Part shown: positions 21,490-32,068 of the stretch, piece by piece
Position numbering within the stretch: the stretch's first letter is position 1
Layout: each line of letters begins with the position of its first letter
NCBI GenBank assembly: GCA_015039465.1
Contig: MU130695.1
Coordinates: 420,394 to 484,393 of the forward strand
Length of the DNA: 64,000 nt
Reading direction: 5' to 3'
DNA from: Phlegmacium glaucopus
Lineage: Eukaryota; Basidiomycota; Agaricomycetes; Agaricales; Cortinariaceae
Position numbers and translations under genes: made by a program
Notes under the pieces: model-generated
What the model was told of the DNA's origin: nothing
The model's database searches: none
Seen by the model: the letters and a program-made list of their open reading frames with translations, nothing else

Positions 21490-22095
21490 CTAAAGATTGT
21501 CCTTGATTTTGTTATCCTTGAAGTACTCTTCTAACTCTTGTTTCTGTTGGTTGGCCTGTTGTTGATCCCTTCGTGAATTGACTTTGATCTTGTGTTCCGA
21601 AAGTAAGAGGATTTGGTCCATCTTGAGTGCTTTTGCTGCAACATTGATGTCTTTCCACGTTCGAGTGGTGGTGTGATGACTTCCATAGCGAGGGTTGTAG
21701 ATGACCCAGAGAAGAGAGGCGAATTGTTCAGCAGTGATTCCAGGAAGTTCGATGGTGTTGAATATATTGGTTCCTCGAATCTTGGATTGTGCTACGGTTT
21801 GCCCATCGGCTAAGTCGGAGTCAATGAATGCCAGTCATTCTGAAAGCCAGATGGATTCTTGGTCGAAGAAGTATCGATGAACTTGGAAGCGAATGTGTTC
21901 GGTTTGGAAGAAGAAATGACCGCCAGCGATATGAAGCATAGGAGGGAATTGGCCAGGTCTGAAGATGGGGATTCCATTTTCAGGCGTGATGTCGTCGATG
22001 TATTCGTGAAATTGGTCGATATCGGTATTCATAGCAGTAGCAGTGTTGAAATTCATGTTAGCGGAAGTAATGCGAGCAGCAGGTGCGAGAGCCAT
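21490..22095 (-). pseudogene. BTB/POZ domain gene with one premature TGA
   Basis: From the ATG at 22095 the frame encodes MALAPAARITSANMN..., then a BTB-like fold: FRPGQFPPMLHIAGGHFFFQ, RFQVHRYFFDQES (the F-x-V-H-R signature), after a TGA at 21835-21837 continuing GTNIFNTIELPGITAEQF and LLWVIYNPRYG, to a TAG at 21490. The frame is open for 201 codons apart from that single TGA, which would be an Arg codon if CGA. BTB proteins dimerise and often serve as adaptors; many agaricomycetes have large families. Either a recent pseudogene or readthrough. Confidence 0.7.
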
Positions 22096-22213
22096 GGTGT
22101 GGAAGAGGCGGTAAGGAAAGGGGGAGGATAAGTCGTGAGTTCTTATAAGGAGGAATAGAGTCAGAGATAGAGAGGAGTCATAAATATGAGTGGGGATATT
22201 CTTAGCATATGAC

Positions 22214-22540
22214 TCAGTGTTCTCCAGTAAGGTTACCGTCTTCATCTCCGTCAACGTCGTAGAATCCGGTTCCGTAAATGTCAGGATTGGAATCTTCTTC
22301 CTTTTTGACTTTAGATTTGCATTGGCATGTATTGCCATCGGTCTGTCCTCGGCACCAGGCAACATGATCATAGAAGAGGGGAAGTCGACAGTGGGAGCAG
22401 CTCTCTGGTTCTTGTCGTCTTCATTTGGGAGCGGGGGTTCTGTCTTCTTCTTGATTTTTAGGGCAATTGCTGGGCCAGTGTCCAGGGGCCACCCATTTGC
22501 AGGAGGGGCATTTGTAGGCACCACATTCTTGTTTGCGATG
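22214..22540 (-). pseudogene. Cys-rich zinc-cluster fragment
   Basis: The minus-strand frame reads YKCPSCKWVAPGHWPSNCP, then a TGA at 22421-22423, then CSHCRLPLFYDHVAWC, CQCKSKVKKEED and GFYDVDGDEDGNLTGEH before a TGA. The paired C-x2-C motifs, HxxxNC spacing and acidic tail suggest a nucleic-acid-binding zinc cluster of a Gag-type protein. It is probably the end of the gene whose beginning is at 24473-24988, separated by the foldback element insertion. Confidence 0.5.
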
Positions 22541-22817
22541 TCCAAGGGTACCACATTGAAAGCATTTGGGTCAACTAGTAGATGCTTGTGTTGTGTATGG
22601 AATGGATCAGATGAGAGGAATGTTGGCTTCAGACGGTTGTTGAGTAAGTGGTTGGGGGTGGATACGAGTTCCAGTTTCTTCAGAAGGGTTACTAAGAGGA
22701 ATGTTATTCGGGAATGTAGCAGGAGAGTTAGGGGGAGCGGGGATCCAAAGGTTGACAGTTGGGATTGTTAGAGTCAGGGTCTGTTTGATTCATTTACTTA
22801 GTCCATTGATTTCAAGG

Positions 22818-24450
22818 CAATACTTTACGGTCCCCCACCCTTTCCAATTGGAATTCCTTGGAAACATTTGGAATCCTTGGAATCCTTGGAAGTCCTTGGA
22901 ATTCCAAATAATTCCAATTGTTTCCAAGATGTTTCCAAGGAATTCCAAATGTTTCCAAGTAATTCCAATTGTTTCCAAGATTATTTCCAATTTCATTCCA
23001 ACTGTTTCCAAGGAATTCCAAATGTTTCCAAGGAATTCCACATGTTTCCAAATGTTTCCAAATGTTTCCAAGGAATTCCAAATGTTCCAAGTGTTTCCAA
23101 GGAATTCCAAGGAATTCCCAGGATTCCAAGGATTCCAATTGCCAACTTCCTAATCAAGTAATTAATCACCCTGACTTGTAGCATATGACAAATAAAAGAA
23201 TACCAGTAAGGAGGATTGAACCAAAGACCTTGAGAAAGGTCATGTGACATAATTCCCACACTGCATCAGTGATCTACCAACTGCACCATCATTGCTTGTA
23301 TATATATAAAAACTAATGGTTATATATACCCCTCCCACCTGACTAAATAATATATTCTGGCACTTGCTGAAGGGCTACTACCATGTATTATATACCAAAA
23401 TGTTCAGAAAAATGAGGGGAATCCATTGGTAATAAAATCGCGATGTGATACGCACTTTGATATGCAGTTATACGCGAAATACTGCAGAATATACAGTAAA
23501 ATAATGCGCTCTATGCTTATAAATGAGCGGAACATGACGCACCATATACCGATAGAATCGTGCTAATAACAGCTTTCAGAATATATATAAATCACGTGCA
23601 TGCGCCATGTCTGGTGCGTGTTTTTACACATTTTATATGTTTTAATATTGAAAAAGGGCTGATATTCCCATGCTCATAGTATGGTTATATTCCCTAGCAG
23701 TGTAGTGTTCTATCGGTATAAGGTGCGTCATGTTAGGCTCATTTATAAGCATAGAGCGCATTATTTTACTGTATATTCTGCAGTATTTCGCGTATAACTG
23801 CATATAAAAGTGCGTATCACATCGCGATTTTATTACCAATGGATTCCCCTCATTTTTATGAACATTTTGGTATATAATACATGGTAGTAGCCCCTCAGCA
23901 AGTGCCAGAATATATTATTTAGTCAGGTGGGAAGGGTATATAACCATTAGTTTTTATATATATACAAGCAATGATGGTGCAGTTGGTAGATCACTGATGC
24001 AGTGTGGGAATTATGTCACATGACCTTTCTCAAGGTCTTTGGTTCAATCCTCCTTACTGGTATTCTTTTATTTGTCATATGCTACAAGTCAGGTGATTAA
24101 TTACTTGATTAGGAAGTTGGCAATTGGAAACATTTGGAATTTCTTGGAAACATTTGGAATTCCAAAGGATTTCAATTGGAAAGATCCCTTGGTGATTCCA
24201 AGGAATTCCAAGGATTCCAATTGGAAACTGGATTTCACTGGAAAGCTTGGAATGGGATTGGAATAGGATTGGAAAGAAATTCCGAGAATACATGACTTTA
24301 CAGTGAGACACAGTACTAAATTCTTCCAATTGGAATTCCAAGGAATTCCGAGGAATCCAAGAAATTCCAAGGAATCCTAAGGAATTCCAAGGGATTCCAA
24401 AGGATTCCAAGGAATTCCAATTGGAAAGGGTGGGGGACCGTAAAGACCTC
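22818..24450. mobile_element. Mutator-like foldback element, copy 2 (9-bp TSD TTTCAAGGC)
   Basis: Same structure and ends as 8196-9838, flanked by 9-bp duplications TTTCAAGGC (22809-22817 and 24451-24459). Each arm carries a tRNA-like module. It differs from copy 1 by small indels in the GGAATTCC-repeat ends and scattered substitutions, so both moved fairly recently. It splits a minus-strand Gag-type gene. Open frames inside it are repeat artefacts. Confidence 0.85.
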
Positions 24451-24472
24451 TTTCAAGGCGAGGGATAAGTTG

Positions 24473-24988
24473 TCAAATATTGTGTTCTTGAGTTGCATTT
24501 GTTTGTCGTAATTCTTGTGCCATTTTGATAAGGCCTTCGGCCATCTTTTCTAAGGTATTAGCTTGAGGGAGTACCAGTTGATGGTGGCAGTAGGCGATGT
24601 CGAATGTTTTGAAATCGGAGTCATGGGTCCAATCTCGAAGGTGGTCTCGTACGTAGGTTCGGTAATGAGAATATGTGGGGAATTGAGAGTCGAATATTTG
24701 GGTGATATCTTGGATTCTAAATTGTTGGTTGGTAGTAGTAGAGCTTGTAGGGGAAGATGGGGGAAGTGGGAATTGCGTAGCAAGGAATGTAGTGTGGACA
24801 TTGAGAGGTTTGTTCTCAAGGGTAGTAGCAAGGGAGGCGGTAGTACTAAGAGTGGAGGTGGATGAAGGGGTTGTTGACGAGGGAGTCATGGAGGGAGCGG
24901 TCAGAGGGGGAATATTTTCTTTGTTGTGGTCACTATAGTCGGTGTCAATCTTTGTAGGCTTGGAGGAGTTCTTGTGCATTGGTGACAT
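24473..24988 (-). pseudogene. N-terminal part of a Gag-type gene, split by the foldback element
   Basis: A 171-residue frame (MSPMHKNSSKPTKID...) with a Ser/Thr-rich N-terminal half and a folded part containing FPTYSHYRTYVRDHLRDW and a C-terminal helix (LEKMAEGLIKMAQELRQT). Its continuation across the insertion leads to the zinc cluster at 22214-22540. No named domain recognised. The minus-strand order puts it after, not before, the chromovirus integrase, so it belongs to a different element. Confidence 0.45.
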
Positions 24989-26290
24989 TTCATTCAGGTT
25001 CCCAGGTGTTTTCTGCAGTTGAATATCCTTTCCATTTTATAAGGAAGGTGTATCCTCTTCCCTGTCGTCTGTGGGAGATTATTGACTCGACTTCATACTC
25101 CGGTTGGCCTTCGATAAGGTCAGGAGGTGGTTGTGGGAAGTTATCGCCATAGACTTCATTTGTCTTGTAAGGGGAAAGTAGCGTGATATGAATGACTGGG
25201 TGAATTCTCCAGGAGCAAGGTAATTCCAGGTTGTAGCTGAGGGGACTTAGAACTTCTATGACTCTGAAGGGGCCTTCTCATTTAGGTGCCATTTTCTTGG
25301 TTTTGTATTGTAGTTTAAGGTATTGTGACTCGAGCCACACCTTATCTCCTATCTTGAATGGGGTGAAACCTCGGGTAATGCGTTCTGTCATGACTTGTCG
25401 TGCAAGTTCATGGGCTGCATTGGCTTCTTTCCGTGCTTCTTGGAGATTGATAAGGCGTTCTTGGGTATCAGGGATATTGGTTCTAGGGAATGCGGTGGGG
25501 ATAGCGGTTGGGTTATAACCCATTTGGAGGAATAAGGGAGATTCTTTTTGCGTAGCATGTGGTTTGGTATTGTAAGAGAATTTGAGGGTAGGGAGGTATT
25601 GTCGCCATTGGTCAGGGTTATTTGCACAGAAGATGGATAGGTAAGCTTCAATTTCTTGGTTTGCTCTTTCGGTGGCTCCGTCTGTCTGTGGGTGATGGGC
25701 TGTGCTCATGACTAGGTTGATGCCAAGGAGTCGTCCTAATTCCCAAAAGACGTGAGAGGCAAATTGGGGGCCGCGGTCGGAGATAGCTTTATCCGGTAAT
25801 CCGTATCTTTTGTAGAGTGAGTCAAGTAAAATAGAGGTGGTTCTGGCATCAATTATTTTGTGGCATGGAGTTAGAATTACCCCCTTCGTAGACCCGTGGT
25901 TGACCACGACCATGATAGAGTCAAAGCCGTCAGAAGGAGGGAGATCCGTGATGAAATCCATAGTGATCAGAGAGAATGGGTGAAGTTGTTCGGAACGAAT
26001 GGGTTGTAAAGGCGGAGAAATAGGGTGTCAGTTTATCTTGTGTTGTTGACAGATGGCGCAGCCATCAATGTAGTTTTGAATGAATGTAGCCATTCCGGGC
26101 CACCAGTAATTGCGTTGAACTAGATTCTGGGTAACGAGGCATCCGGGGTGTCCAGCAGGGATAGAGTTGTGATGTTTGCGAACAATATTACGGCGTAAGT
26201 CCATGTTATCAGGTACGTAACAGCGGTCTTTATAAAAGACCAGGTCACCGTCGGTTCGCCAGTCGCTAAGGGCAGAGCGCATAGGGAGTA
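24942..26290 (-). pseudogene. Ty3/gypsy chromovirus integrase and chromodomain (3' pol fragment)
   Basis: Minus-strand frame with, in order: HHCC zinc finger (RKHHNSIPAGHPG, CAICQQHK), integrase core with the DDE residues (TMDFITDLPPSDGFD, ISDRGPQFASHVF, HPQTDGATERANQEIEAYL), a GPFRVIEVLSPLSYNLELP linker, and a chromodomain (YEVESIISHRRQGRGY, FLIKWKGYSTAENTWEPE). Three in-frame stops, all TGA, interrupt it at 26028-26030, 25278-25280 and 24990-24992. RT and RNase H are missing: the fragment ends at about 26290, where the non-LTR element begins. Inactive. Confidence 0.85.
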
Positions 26291-26442
26291 CTGTGTAACT
26301 TGTGGACTATGCCCACCTAGCACAATAAATATGATATGAGAAAAAAGAAAAAACAAGATGGATTAAACCCACACACCTATGATCACCAGGGCAGAGATCG
26401 GCAATAGCAATACTGGGCTTCGACACATGAGAAGATGCTAAT

Positions 26443-27246
26443 GTGGCAATCAGGTCAGGTTTATGCATCGAGGGAAAGAAAGTATGGGGTAGAAAACAAA
26501 CCCAAGAACCAAGAAGGTGCCTCAAATGTCAATGTTTTGGTATGCACAAAGCCACAAAATGCACATCCACCCACAAAGGATGTGGACGTTGTGTGAAACA
26601 CCACAGGACCAATGAGTGCACGGAGCTGGACCAAAACATGTTAGAATATGCAAACTGTCGAGCAGCCAAGCTTGAGAGCTACAAGGGACATGGTGCAGCA
26701 GACAGAAGATGTCCAATTTTCCTAGCAAGGGTCATCAAAACAAATCTAATTCATCAAGAGAATAATTACAAGTTCTTTTGTACAATGGATCCAGCAACCT
26801 GGGAATTAATTGGGGGCCACAACTCAGCAGAGAATGGGGATAGGAAGAGAGGACAGGACATCAAAGCATACCCGAAAGAACACATGGGCAGGTACTACGA
26901 AGGGTGGTCAAGAAGGATAGAGGATGGGCAGAGAGAAGGAATCACGCACAAGATCAGGGGCAACGGTTGGGAAAGAATAAGGGAAAGAGTCAAACCATAT
27001 GGTAGAAGAGATGAAGAAAACTGGAGAGAGACACCATGTGAGGAGGGGAGGAAGAAAGAAGGAAAGGAATTGGATGGACAGACAGGCAAAGGGAAAAGGA
27101 ATTACGTGCAAAGCAAAGGCCCCACACAGACCACACTTGACGAGGTGTGGGCCAGCAAAGATACAAGAACATGGGTGGAGCAAATAGAAGAAATGGAGGC
27201 AGAACTAGATAAAGAAAGACAAGCCAGCGTGCTTTCTTATGTCTGA
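26443..27246 (+). CDS. Non-LTR ORF1 (Gag-like, two zinc knuckles)
   Basis: A 267-residue open frame. CCHC knuckles are at residues 26-40 (RCLKCQCFGMHKATKC) and 47-59 (CGRCVKHHRTNEC), followed by a basic, highly charged tail rich in Arg, Lys and Glu. It would bind element RNA as a chaperone. The frame probably began further upstream (homology-like coding continues to about 26330 with stops), so the ATG at 26443 may be internal. It overlaps the start of ORF2 by a few bases. Confidence 0.7.
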   Translation: MAIRSGLCIEGKKVWGRKQTQEPRRCLKCQCFGMHKATKCTSTHKGCGRCVKHHRTNECTELDQNMLEYANCRAAKLESYKGHGAADRRCPIFLARVIKTNLIHQENNYKFFCTMDPATWELIGGHNSAENGDRKRGQDIKAYPKEHMGRYYEGWSRRIEDGQREGITHKIRGNGWERIRERVKPYGRRDEENWRETPCEEGRKKEGKELDGQTGKGKRNYVQSKGPTQTTLDEVWASKDTRTWVEQIEEMEAELDKERQASVLSYV

Positions 27247-28487
27247 TACAACCAATACAACCAAAACAAGGAAGCTACACATTTGGCAACAAAACATCAA
27301 TCGATCGCTGGAAGGACAGCCTTATCTGTTACAATCATTGAAGCAAGACTTATACAACGTTGTAGCCATACAAGAACCACATATAGATTTCCTAGGACGA
27401 ACCAGAGCAAACCCCCACTAGACAGTGGTATACCCGAAGCGGCATCTAGAAGGCTAAGTAAAACCAGATCTGTCATCTTAGTCAACTGGAAGTTATCCAC
27501 AAACAACTGGGCAGAAATACCTCTAGCATCGCCAGATGTGACAGGAATATGTCTACACAGTGAATTTGGAGGCATTTGCATTGTCAACATATACAATGAT
27601 TGCAAACACAACAGGAGTATAGAGGTAGTGAAGGAATTCATGAAGGAAGAAAGAAGATGGGAGGAGAGGGTCAATGAGAGATACATCTGGATGGGAGATT
27701 TCAACTGACATCATCCAATTTGGGATGAGGAAAGAAATGTGCACCTCTTCACAAGAGCAGCACTAGAAGCAACACAACTGTTACTTGACATAATCAAAAA
27801 ATATGACATGAGGATGGCATTACCCAAAAACATCCCAACGTTGGAAGCATTCACAACAAAAAACTTTACGCGGGTGGATAACGTGTTCTGTTCAGCAGAA
27901 CTAAGCAGGGCATTCATATCATGCAATACCAAACCACACCTATGACCACAAAAGACAGACCACATGCCAATACTATGTCAGCTGGAGATAGAACCAAAAT
28001 GAACAATGCACATAGACAAATTCAACTATAAAATGATGAACTGGGAAGAATTTTGAACACTGCTAGAGGAAGAATTAGCACACATCAAAGATCCAGTGGA
28101 ATTCACATCAACAGAGCAATTTCAAACCAAACTATTGCAACTAGACAACACAATTAAAGCGGTAGTGCAGAAACATGTCCCAATAACAAAGCTCAGTCCA
28201 TACTCAAAGAGATGGTGGACCAAAGAGTTAGCTGGGCTAAAGAAAGAAAAAGAAAAATGGGCAAGGAAATCATATGAATGAAGAGCATTAAACAAGGACC
28301 CAACACACAAATCATATAGGCAGGTGGGTAACAAATATTCACAGGCATTATGTACCACCAAATCAGAGCACTGGATAGAGTGGTTAGAGTCACTAGATGA
28401 GGAAGGAGTATGGATGGCAAACAGAATGACATCAGGCCCAGCCACAGACAGAGGAAATTGCAGGGTACCAACACTACAAGTAAGGGA
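27239..28487 (+). pseudogene. Non-LTR ORF2: AP-type endonuclease domain
   Basis: The start encodes LHIWQQNINRSLEGQPYLLQ and VAIQEPHIDF (endonuclease catalytic Asn and Glu motifs), followed by a TAG at 27419 where a Trp is expected and then a frame change. The next frame carries YIWMGDFN-stop-HHPIWD, the GDFN catalytic motif, then the KTDHMPI motif, and runs to PTLQVRDP before a MITE. This frame has five stops (27706, 27943, 28000, 28054, 28279), all TGA and all in one register, at positions where Arg or Trp fits. Inactive. Confidence 0.75.
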
Positions 28488-28496
28488 CCCCATAAC

Positions 28497-28711
28497 TAGT
28501 GTTGCTGATGGCTCGAGCTGCTTTTTTTCTATCTTGCTAAATAAATTTTGTAAAATCACCAAAATATTTGAGTAGCTAGATCACCTCAGGAGCCGGTTGG
28601 CAAAAGACCCACTGGCTCCTGAGGTGATCTAGCTACTCAAATATTTTGGTGATTTTACAAAATTTATTTAGCAAGATAGAAAAAAAGCAGCTTGAGCCAT
28701 CAGCAACACTA
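28497..28711. mobile_element. Palindromic foldback MITE, TSD CCCATAAC
   Basis: 215 bp, almost entirely a perfect inverted repeat: TAGTGTTGCTGATGGC... on the left and its inverse ending CAACACTA on the right, with a loop near 28594-28612. Flanked by the 8-bp duplication CCCATAAC (28489-28496 and 28712-28719). It interrupts the RT gene. Its terminal TAGTGTTG matches the ends of the KDZ element at 36210-41410, which could have mobilised it. Confidence 0.9.
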
Positions 28712-29498
28712 CCCATAACCAAGGAGCTGATGCAGGAGGCCTACACCAATGAAGACAAAGGAAAGATGCTGTATAAGCTATTCTTCCCCAAACATACAGC
28801 ACCAGCGGCAATGGTTCCCACAATACCGTACCCACTGGAGAAATGGGTGTATGAACCAACGACAGATGAACAAATAAACCAAGCGATAAAGAAAATGAAG
28901 CCATGGAAAGTGACTAGATCAGGAACTGTTCCAAATTCAGTATTCATCCACATGCGAGAAATGATAGTTCTGCACCTTGGCCCACTCTTCAGAGCCACGG
29001 ACACACTCAAATTCTATCCCAATGACTGGAAAATAACAGAAACACCGGTATTGAAAAAACCAGGCAAGCCAGACTATACTTTGGCCAACGCATGGAGGCC
29101 TATAGTATTAACTAATGGGTATGCGAGGCTGCTAAACAGATGCAAAACAGAGGACCTTGTTCTAATGTGCGAAAAGACTGGCATTATGCCACACAATCAT
29201 TTTGGAGGGAGACCGGGCAGAGCAACAACCAACTCCATACATTTAATGGTCAAAACAGTTAAGGACGTGTGGAGGAAAGGAGAGGTAGCCTCTCTACTCT
29301 GTTTGGACGTGAAAAGCACATTCCTAAGTACAGCAGTGGATGTGATGAGACATGAGATGAGGACAAATGGCATACCAGTGGGGCATGTGGAATGGATGGA
29401 GAGAAGATTAGAGGGCAGAAGAATTACACTCATGTTCAATGATTTCAGATCAGAGCCTTTCAACATTGAAGGAGGACTAGACCAAGGAGACACGCAAT
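28712..29498 (+). pseudogene. Non-LTR reverse transcriptase, first part
   Basis: Open from the MITE to 29498. Visible RT motifs: a thumb-proximal LFFPKHTAPAAM region, VPNSVFIHM, ITETPVLKKPGKPDYT (motif 1/2), AWRPIVLTNGYARLLNR, HNHFGGRPGRATTNSIH (motif 3), CLDVKSTFLSTAVDV (motif A with catalytic Asp) and FNIEGGLDQGD (motif B). It breaks off at motif B where an LTR-type sequence is inserted. The motif C (YADD-type) region must lie in lost or later sequence. Confidence 0.8.
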
Positions 29499-31165
29499 TG
29501 TTAATAGCCTGGCTCATATTGTTAGGGGACACTCATTGTGTCCGCCTTTAGGTACATTTAGTATTACTTACTTTCACTTTCACTCTACGATAGTATTACA
29601 TACCGTGTTCCCCTTCCTACCCTTTACAGACTCCCTTCCATTGTTGTAGTAGTTGACCCTTTGCCGATGACATTGTACTGATGTCAGTATCTATTCTTGG
29701 TATCTACCTCGCCCTACCTTCTATTATGTACTAGCCATATATAGTTGTATTAGCTCCCACGCTATAAATCGTTGTTTGTGTTGTTATAAAACACCAACCA
29801 GAGAGCAATGGACTAGTCTTTAAGTCAAAAGCCTCCCTGTTGTTCATTTAGGGAAGGTGTAACCTTGACTTGTATCACACAGAGGTAGGGAGCAAGAGTA
29901 GAGGTGAGGAGGATGAGGATGAAGGTCTTGGAAGATGAATGAGGTAGAAGATGAGGATGAGGATAGGTAAGAAAGAGTCTTCAGTAAGACTATAGCGGTT
30001 GACAGTAGAGGACAGTGACAGTAAGGGACTGAAAAAGCGAACTTAGAGGGAGGAATTCACTGGAATTCCACTGAGAAGATGACTGTTGGGAGTAAGAATG
30101 AATTGAGGTGAACTACCTATCCTGGTACAAAAGAGCAGTATTTATACCCTAAGGATGAGGCTATGTAGAACAATAAAAAGAAAAAAGTACGTGCTGTCAA
30201 AGGAAGAAAGATAAAGAGAGGACAGCTGTGAGAAGAAAAGAACAATGGAAAAGAAGAAAGAACAATAAAAAAATCTGTAAAGTGTCAAAGTGCGAGAGAA
30301 AAGAAAAGAAGGCAGTGTACATAGTCCAATAGCAAAAATATATCGACTCCATAGGCGTGTGGTCATGTCAAAAATGTGAAAGGTCCTGAGTCAACACTTG
30401 AAAGGGGCAGCCTTGTTCCCAAGAAAACACTACTTGCCCATGATCCCATGTCGCACAGCCTTGATAACACTTGACACACTGCGAGAATAATCCTCTGCTG
30501 CTGATTCATCTGCAATTCCTGCTTAGTCGTGATCCTCCTGGACTTCCTAAATTGTCATAAAGAGGGTGGGAAGGCTTCATGTACCGCGTGAATGATGGTT
30601 TTGGCAGTGAATGATAAGATAAGAGGTAGATAATTGAGGATAGAGGACTGAGTGAGATCCAGGAGCAAGGGATGGCAAGATAGATGGCTGAGGGGAAGAC
30701 TTGTGGGTCCATAGCCACAACAACGATGACAAAGCCTTGTACATAATGGGAGATGTAGTTGATGTGTCCATAAAGGGGCCATTCTTGAAATGATGGACCA
30801 AAGATACGATCAAACGCGAGCCGATGACCGATGCGAATAGTAGATTGATCGCTTTGCTGGATCACTAGCCAAGGAACAAATGGATGGTAGATGCTTAGGA
30901 GCATGTCGATAGTAAAAACAATGGAGAGCATAGTGTGAGGTATGATGAGTGATGAGGGTGATAACATTGAACGAATGATTTGTTGACCAGGAATGCGATT
31001 CAGGGCCACTTCCAAAATAGGTAAGTGAATTCAAAGTCCGCTTATTTTCATGATGGCAACTTTTAAGCTTTCTTCTCACGCTACCAATCAGTATTGGTGC
31101 ACAATAACACTTTATAGTATATAGGTGTAAGGTGCTTATCGAAGATAAGCACCTTGAAATTCAAC
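29499..31165. mobile_element. LTR-retrotransposon-type insertion (possible LTR 29499-29881)
   Basis: The RT frame is interrupted here by about 1.67 kb. The first 383 bp look like an LTR: they start TGTTAATAGCC, contain a TATA-like CTATAAATCG at about 29761, and end TATCACACA. No second LTR could be matched near the right boundary, so it is a truncated or composite insertion. The interior has a long minus-strand frame (30506-31015, 169 codons) of no recognised family and GA-rich runs. A perfect 12-bp hairpin AAGGTGCTTATC-GAA-GATAAGCACCTT lies at 31129-31155. Boundaries are approximate. Confidence 0.4.
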
Positions 31166-32068
31166 TTGATTCCCGGGTCCTTATGTTCTCTAACACATAT
31201 ACAATCTGTCCATCCTCAAGATATTCTGAAAAGAAGCAAACAAAACAGGAGTTCTATACATCAACAACACGGCAATCATGACAATGGGGGCCAACTTCAA
31301 TGTCACACACAACAAGCTAAAGAACATTATGAACAGAGAAGGAGGAGTCATGGATTGGGCCAACATACACAATTGTTCCTTTGGTCTAGACAAATTCCAA
31401 CTTTTGGACCTATCACAGTGCAAAATCAAAGATCCACTAAGACCACGAAAAAGGATACCATTACCGAGAAAAAACCTCCTACTCAACAGACAGAACATAA
31501 AGTCAGTTCAATCGGTCAAATTCCTAGGTCTACATATAGACAGGGAATTAAGATGGAAGGAACAGATTGCGGCGGCAATAGGCAAGGGTAGAGAGTGGCT
31601 AAGACAATGTGCGAGATTAGTGAATCCATCAGGAGGGGTAGCAGGAAGACACATGAGGAGACTTTACCTGGCAGTGGTAAGGCCCAGAATGTTATACGGA
31701 GTGGACATATTCCTAAGACCATCACTACGATCAGACTTGATCAAGGCAAAAAAAGGAGCGAGATCTGCGCTAAGCAAATTGGCATCAATACAAAGAAGTG
31801 CAGTGTTGATGATAGTAGGAGGAACATGCACATCCGTGACATCCCCCACAGATTCACTCGATGCCCACACAGACCTACTCCCTTTCCACCTTCTGGTTGA
31901 TAAGACATGATTCCAAGCAGCTTTACGATTAGCCACACTCCCTACCACTCATCCTCTGCACAACCCAATTAAGCAAGCAGCATGTAGATTCATCAAAAAG
32001 CACCACTCACCGCTTCATGAGTTGATGTACAAGTTCAAACTAAAACCAGAGGTCATGGAGAAAATCGA
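31166..32068 (+). pseudogene. Non-LTR reverse transcriptase, C-terminal part
   Basis: The frame resumes with NLSILKIF, KEANKTGVLYINNTAIM, VKFLGLHIDRELRWKEQI (the conserved LGxxxD...W motif downstream of RT), RLYLAVVRPRMLYGVDIF and KLASIQRSAVLMIVGG, then TGA at 31908 and ALRLATLPTTHPLHNPI. Stops include a TAA near 31173 and TGAs. It ends at EKIES where a Mutator-like element is inserted. Confidence 0.8.

Noticed and set aside
27700..28281. TGA recoded as an amino acid in this genome
   Set aside because: Intact genes here use TGA as a plausible stop (gene C ends in TGA), and recurrent TGA is confined to decayed elements, so CGA/TGG mutation explains it better.
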